Assembly (NCBI GenBank): GCA_035552195.1
Contig: DASZLU010000115.1
Location: 41,588-105,587, forward strand
Direction: 5' to 3'
From: CAIKMD01 sp035552195
GTDB lineage: Bacteria > Pseudomonadota > Alphaproteobacteria > ATCC43930 > CGMCC-115725
Length of the DNA stretch: 64,000 nucleotides
Position numbers and translations under genes: made by a program. The number at the start of each line of letters is the position of its first letter. Within the stretch, counting starts at the first letter, position 1. This document shows positions 62,354 through 64,000 of this stretch, in pieces. Below the pieces are notes generated by a model that ran no database searches, was not told where the DNA came from, and saw only the letters and a list, made by a program, of their open reading frames with translations.

Positions 62354-64000
62354 TTACTGCGCATCGATCACGACGCGGCGATTGAGCTGTTCGTTGACCT
62401 GGTCGCGGGTCGGAACCGCCAGGTCGCGCTTGCCCTCGCCGGCGGTTTTTGTCCAAGCCGCGGGAACGCCGCGCTTGACCATCATCTCTTGCACGTGCTG
62501 CGCTCGATGCAACGCAAGCGCGTTGTCGTAACCCTCGGAGCCGAGCGTATCTGTGTGGCCGGTGATGACGATCTGAGCCGCGCCGCGCTGTTTGATGTCG
62601 CCCACGGCGCGGTCGAAATCCAACTGCGATTGCGGCAGCATCTCGGTCGAGTCTTTGCGGAAATAGATGACAAAGACGCGCGGCAAGGCCTGGAGCGTCG
62701 GCGCGAAGAGCGAGGACACCTCGGCCGCGTTGATCGTAACGGGCCTGAAATCCGCCGATCCCGCTGCGCTGCCGACGCCGGCATACGCCTTGTTGAGGAG
62801 GGTTGTGCCGTTGGGGCCGTGTACCACGACCGCACCGACATGTCCGTTCGCTTCCGGCAGCACGGCGATGAGGTTGTCGATGCACGGGTTGTTTCCGTCG
62901 TCGTACGTATTCCTTTTGTCGTCAATCGGAAGCTGGTCGCAGGCGTTGCCGCCGGCCGTCGGATTGATGAACTGAACGTCCAGGACGCTGTTTAACGCGG
63001 ACGCCGCCTGCGAGATGTTAAGGTCCGTGCATTGCGGGGTACAAGTCGGACCGGCACTCGGAATGATCATCGTGCCGGACTGATACGTGATGGCGTAATT
63101 GGCGAGGTTGGTACCTTTGGTGCCGACAGCGCCCGCCACGTTGATCGAGTAGTTGCCGGCCGTGGCCAACGCCGACGAACCCGCGCTGCTCAGATTGACG
63201 GAGGTGATCGCGTCACCATTCACAAGGCCGCTGGCCGCGTACTCGGTCCCCGTGAACGTAAATGTCGTTCCAAGGGGCTTCGTCTCGTTGTCCGCCGTGA
63301 TCGTCAGCGGCGCCGGCGTCACTCTCAGCGACCCGTTCACGTAGGTCACGCTGCTGTAGTTCGAGGCCAGGAAGCCCGTGCCGCCGCCGCCAACCGCGTT
63401 CGAGGCGACGATGTTGCCGGCGTAGGTGCCGGCGTTCGTCCCCACCACGTTATCCGTGCTGGTCAGCGTCACCGAACCGATCTGGTTGCCGGCGACCAGG
63501 CCGGTCACCGAGAACTGCGACGGGGCGCCGGTCAAGCTGACCGTCGTGCCGTACTGGGTCGACTGATTGTCGGCCGTGATCACCACCGGCGAGGTCGACG
63601 GCGTGATCGTCAACGTGCCCGGATTGTAGGTCACGCTGCTGTAGTTCGAGGCCAGGAAGCCCGTGCCGCCGCCCGCAACCGCGTTCGAGGCGAGGATGTT
63701 GCCGGCGTAGGTGCCGGCGTTCGTGCCCACCACGTTATCCGTGCTGGTCAGCGTCACCGAACCGATCTGGTTGCCGGCGACCAGGCCGCTCACCGAGAAC
63801 TGCGACGGGGCGCCGGTCAAGCTGACCGTCGTGCCGTACTGGGTCGACTGATTGTCGGCCGTGATCACCACCGGCGAAGTCGACGGCGTGATCGTCAACG
63901 TGCCCGGATTGTAGGTCACGCTGCTGTAGTTCGAGGCCAGGAAGCCCGTGCCGCCGCCCGCAACCGCGTTCGAGGCGAGGATGTTGCCGGCGTAGGTGCC
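62354..64000 (-). CDS. MBG-repeat surface protein with C-terminal OmpA domain, partial
   Basis: 548 residues, open to the window end, so the N-terminus is missing. MBG-type repeats (SSVTYNPGTLTITPSTSPVV, then ITADNQSTQYGTTVSLTGAP) alternate in units of about 95 residues, the last being a shorter variant. After a linker the OmpA-like domain (LPRVFVIYFRKDSTEML, then IVITGHTDTLGSEGYDNALA LHRAQHVQEM) should bind peptidoglycan. It is a candidate outer-membrane or adhesin-like anchor. It converges with the GH16 gene. Confidence 0.88.
   Translation of the reverse strand, partial: GTYAGNILASNAVAGGGTGFLASNYSSVTYNPGTLTITPSTSPVVITADNQSTQYGTTVSLTGAPSQFSVSGLVAGNQIGSVTLTSTDNVVGTNAGTYAGNILASNAVAGGGTGFLASNYSSVTYNPGTLTITPSTSPVVITADNQSTQYGTTVSLTGAPSQFSVTGLVAGNQIGSVTLTSTDNVVGTNAGTYAGNIVASNAVGGGGTGFLASNYSSVTYVNGSLRVTPAPLTITADNETKPLGTTFTFTGTEYAASGLVNGDAITSVNLSSAGSSALATAGNYSINVAGAVGTKGTNLANYAITYQSGTMIIPSAGPTCTPQCTDLNISQAASALNSVLDVQFINPTAGGNACDQLPIDDKRNTYDDGNNPCIDNLIAVLPEANGHVGAVVVHGPNGTTLLNKAYAGVGSAAGSADFRPVTINAAEVSSLFAPTLQALPRVFVIYFRKDSTEMLPQSQLDFDRAVGDIKQRGAAQIVITGHTDTLGSEGYDNALALHRAQHVQEMMVKRGVPAAWTKTAGEGKRDLAVPTRDQVNEQLNRRVVIDAQ
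63341..64000. repeat. 285-bp tandem DNA repeats in the MBG gene
   Basis: Landmark sequences recur exactly 285 bases apart (for example GTAGGTCACG at 63341, 63626 and 63911, and TCTGG at 63481 and 63766). Units are nearly identical over long stretches, with only a few point differences. 285 is a multiple of three, so copy number can change in frame. About 2.3 copies are visible before the window ends. Confidence 0.9.

Noticed and set aside
63341..64000. CRISPR or satellite array
   Set aside because: Repeats are 285 bp, contiguous, in frame and translated as MBG domains; there are no spacers.
1..64000. tRNA, rRNA, IS element or prophage
   Set aside because: I looked for cloverleaf-like stems, transposase motifs and phage structural genes, and saw none; a covariance-model search would settle small RNAs.

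Overview
This window reads as one contiguous stretch of a high-GC alphaproteobacterial chromosome. The call rests on GC-rich codon use, strings of ATGA/GTGA translationally coupled genes, LigAB-type ring-cleavage subunits, many NitT/TauT-type substrate-binding proteins, and a perfect CtrA-type box (TTAA-N7-TTAAC) at 44479-44494. I cannot place it below class level. I saw no tRNA, rRNA, CRISPR array, transposase or prophage gene.

Layout. 1-8300: tail of a phasin-like gene, a Rieske oxygenase, several small membrane or secreted proteins, a substrate-binding protein coupled to a bicupin, and a c-type cytochrome pair, one of them fused to a streptogramin-lyase-type propeller. 8291-18052: a LysR regulator divergent from a plus-strand catabolic operon (LigA, ABC permease, LigB, binding protein, ATPase, gamma-glutamyltransferase-like hydrolase, amidohydrolase, GlcG/HbpS protein, RidA protein, luciferase-like monooxygenase). 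18068-24230: two-component and chemotaxis genes (LuxR-type regulator, hybrid kinase, receiver protein, methyl-accepting protein). 24469-32745: two tandem YtcJ-like amidohydrolases and a small CPFC protein facing a full ABC importer and an orphan binding protein. 32791-34269: a DUF4118-type membrane protein and a MetF-like protein. 34266-41434: a minus-strand catabolic operon (VOC extradiol dioxygenase, LigI-like hydrolase, binding protein, ADP-forming acyl-CoA synthetase, enoyl-CoA hydratase, FAD monooxygenase) divergent from a GcvA-like LysR regulator. 42547-50134: two ThDP-dependent enzymes, two amidohydrolases, a Rieske ferredoxin and a MetE-like zinc methyltransferase. 50148-64000: mostly cell-surface and signalling genes (secreted protein, PilN/GspL-like protein, PilZ, GGDEF, PAS kinase, PAP2 phosphatase, GH16 glucanase with RTX repeats, and a partial MBG-repeat OmpA protein).

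How it fits together. The first 50 kb look like an accessory aromatic or xenobiotic catabolism region. Uptake would be by ABC importers with interchangeable binding proteins, hydroxylation by Rieske and flavin oxygenases, ring cleavage by LigAB or VOC dioxygenases, ring-product hydrolysis by several amidohydrolases, and CoA-linked beta-oxidation-like steps. MetF- and MetE-like proteins suggest one-carbon handling, for example from methoxy or methyl groups, but no demethylase is visible. The most interesting points are the LigB homologue with its expected catalytic histidine replaced, the ligA-permease-ligB arrangement beside a RidA and an ACMSD-type amidohydrolase, the cytochrome-propeller fusion, and the CtrA box between a 51-residue membrane protein and a ThDP enzyme. 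Substrates are inferred from families and context only.
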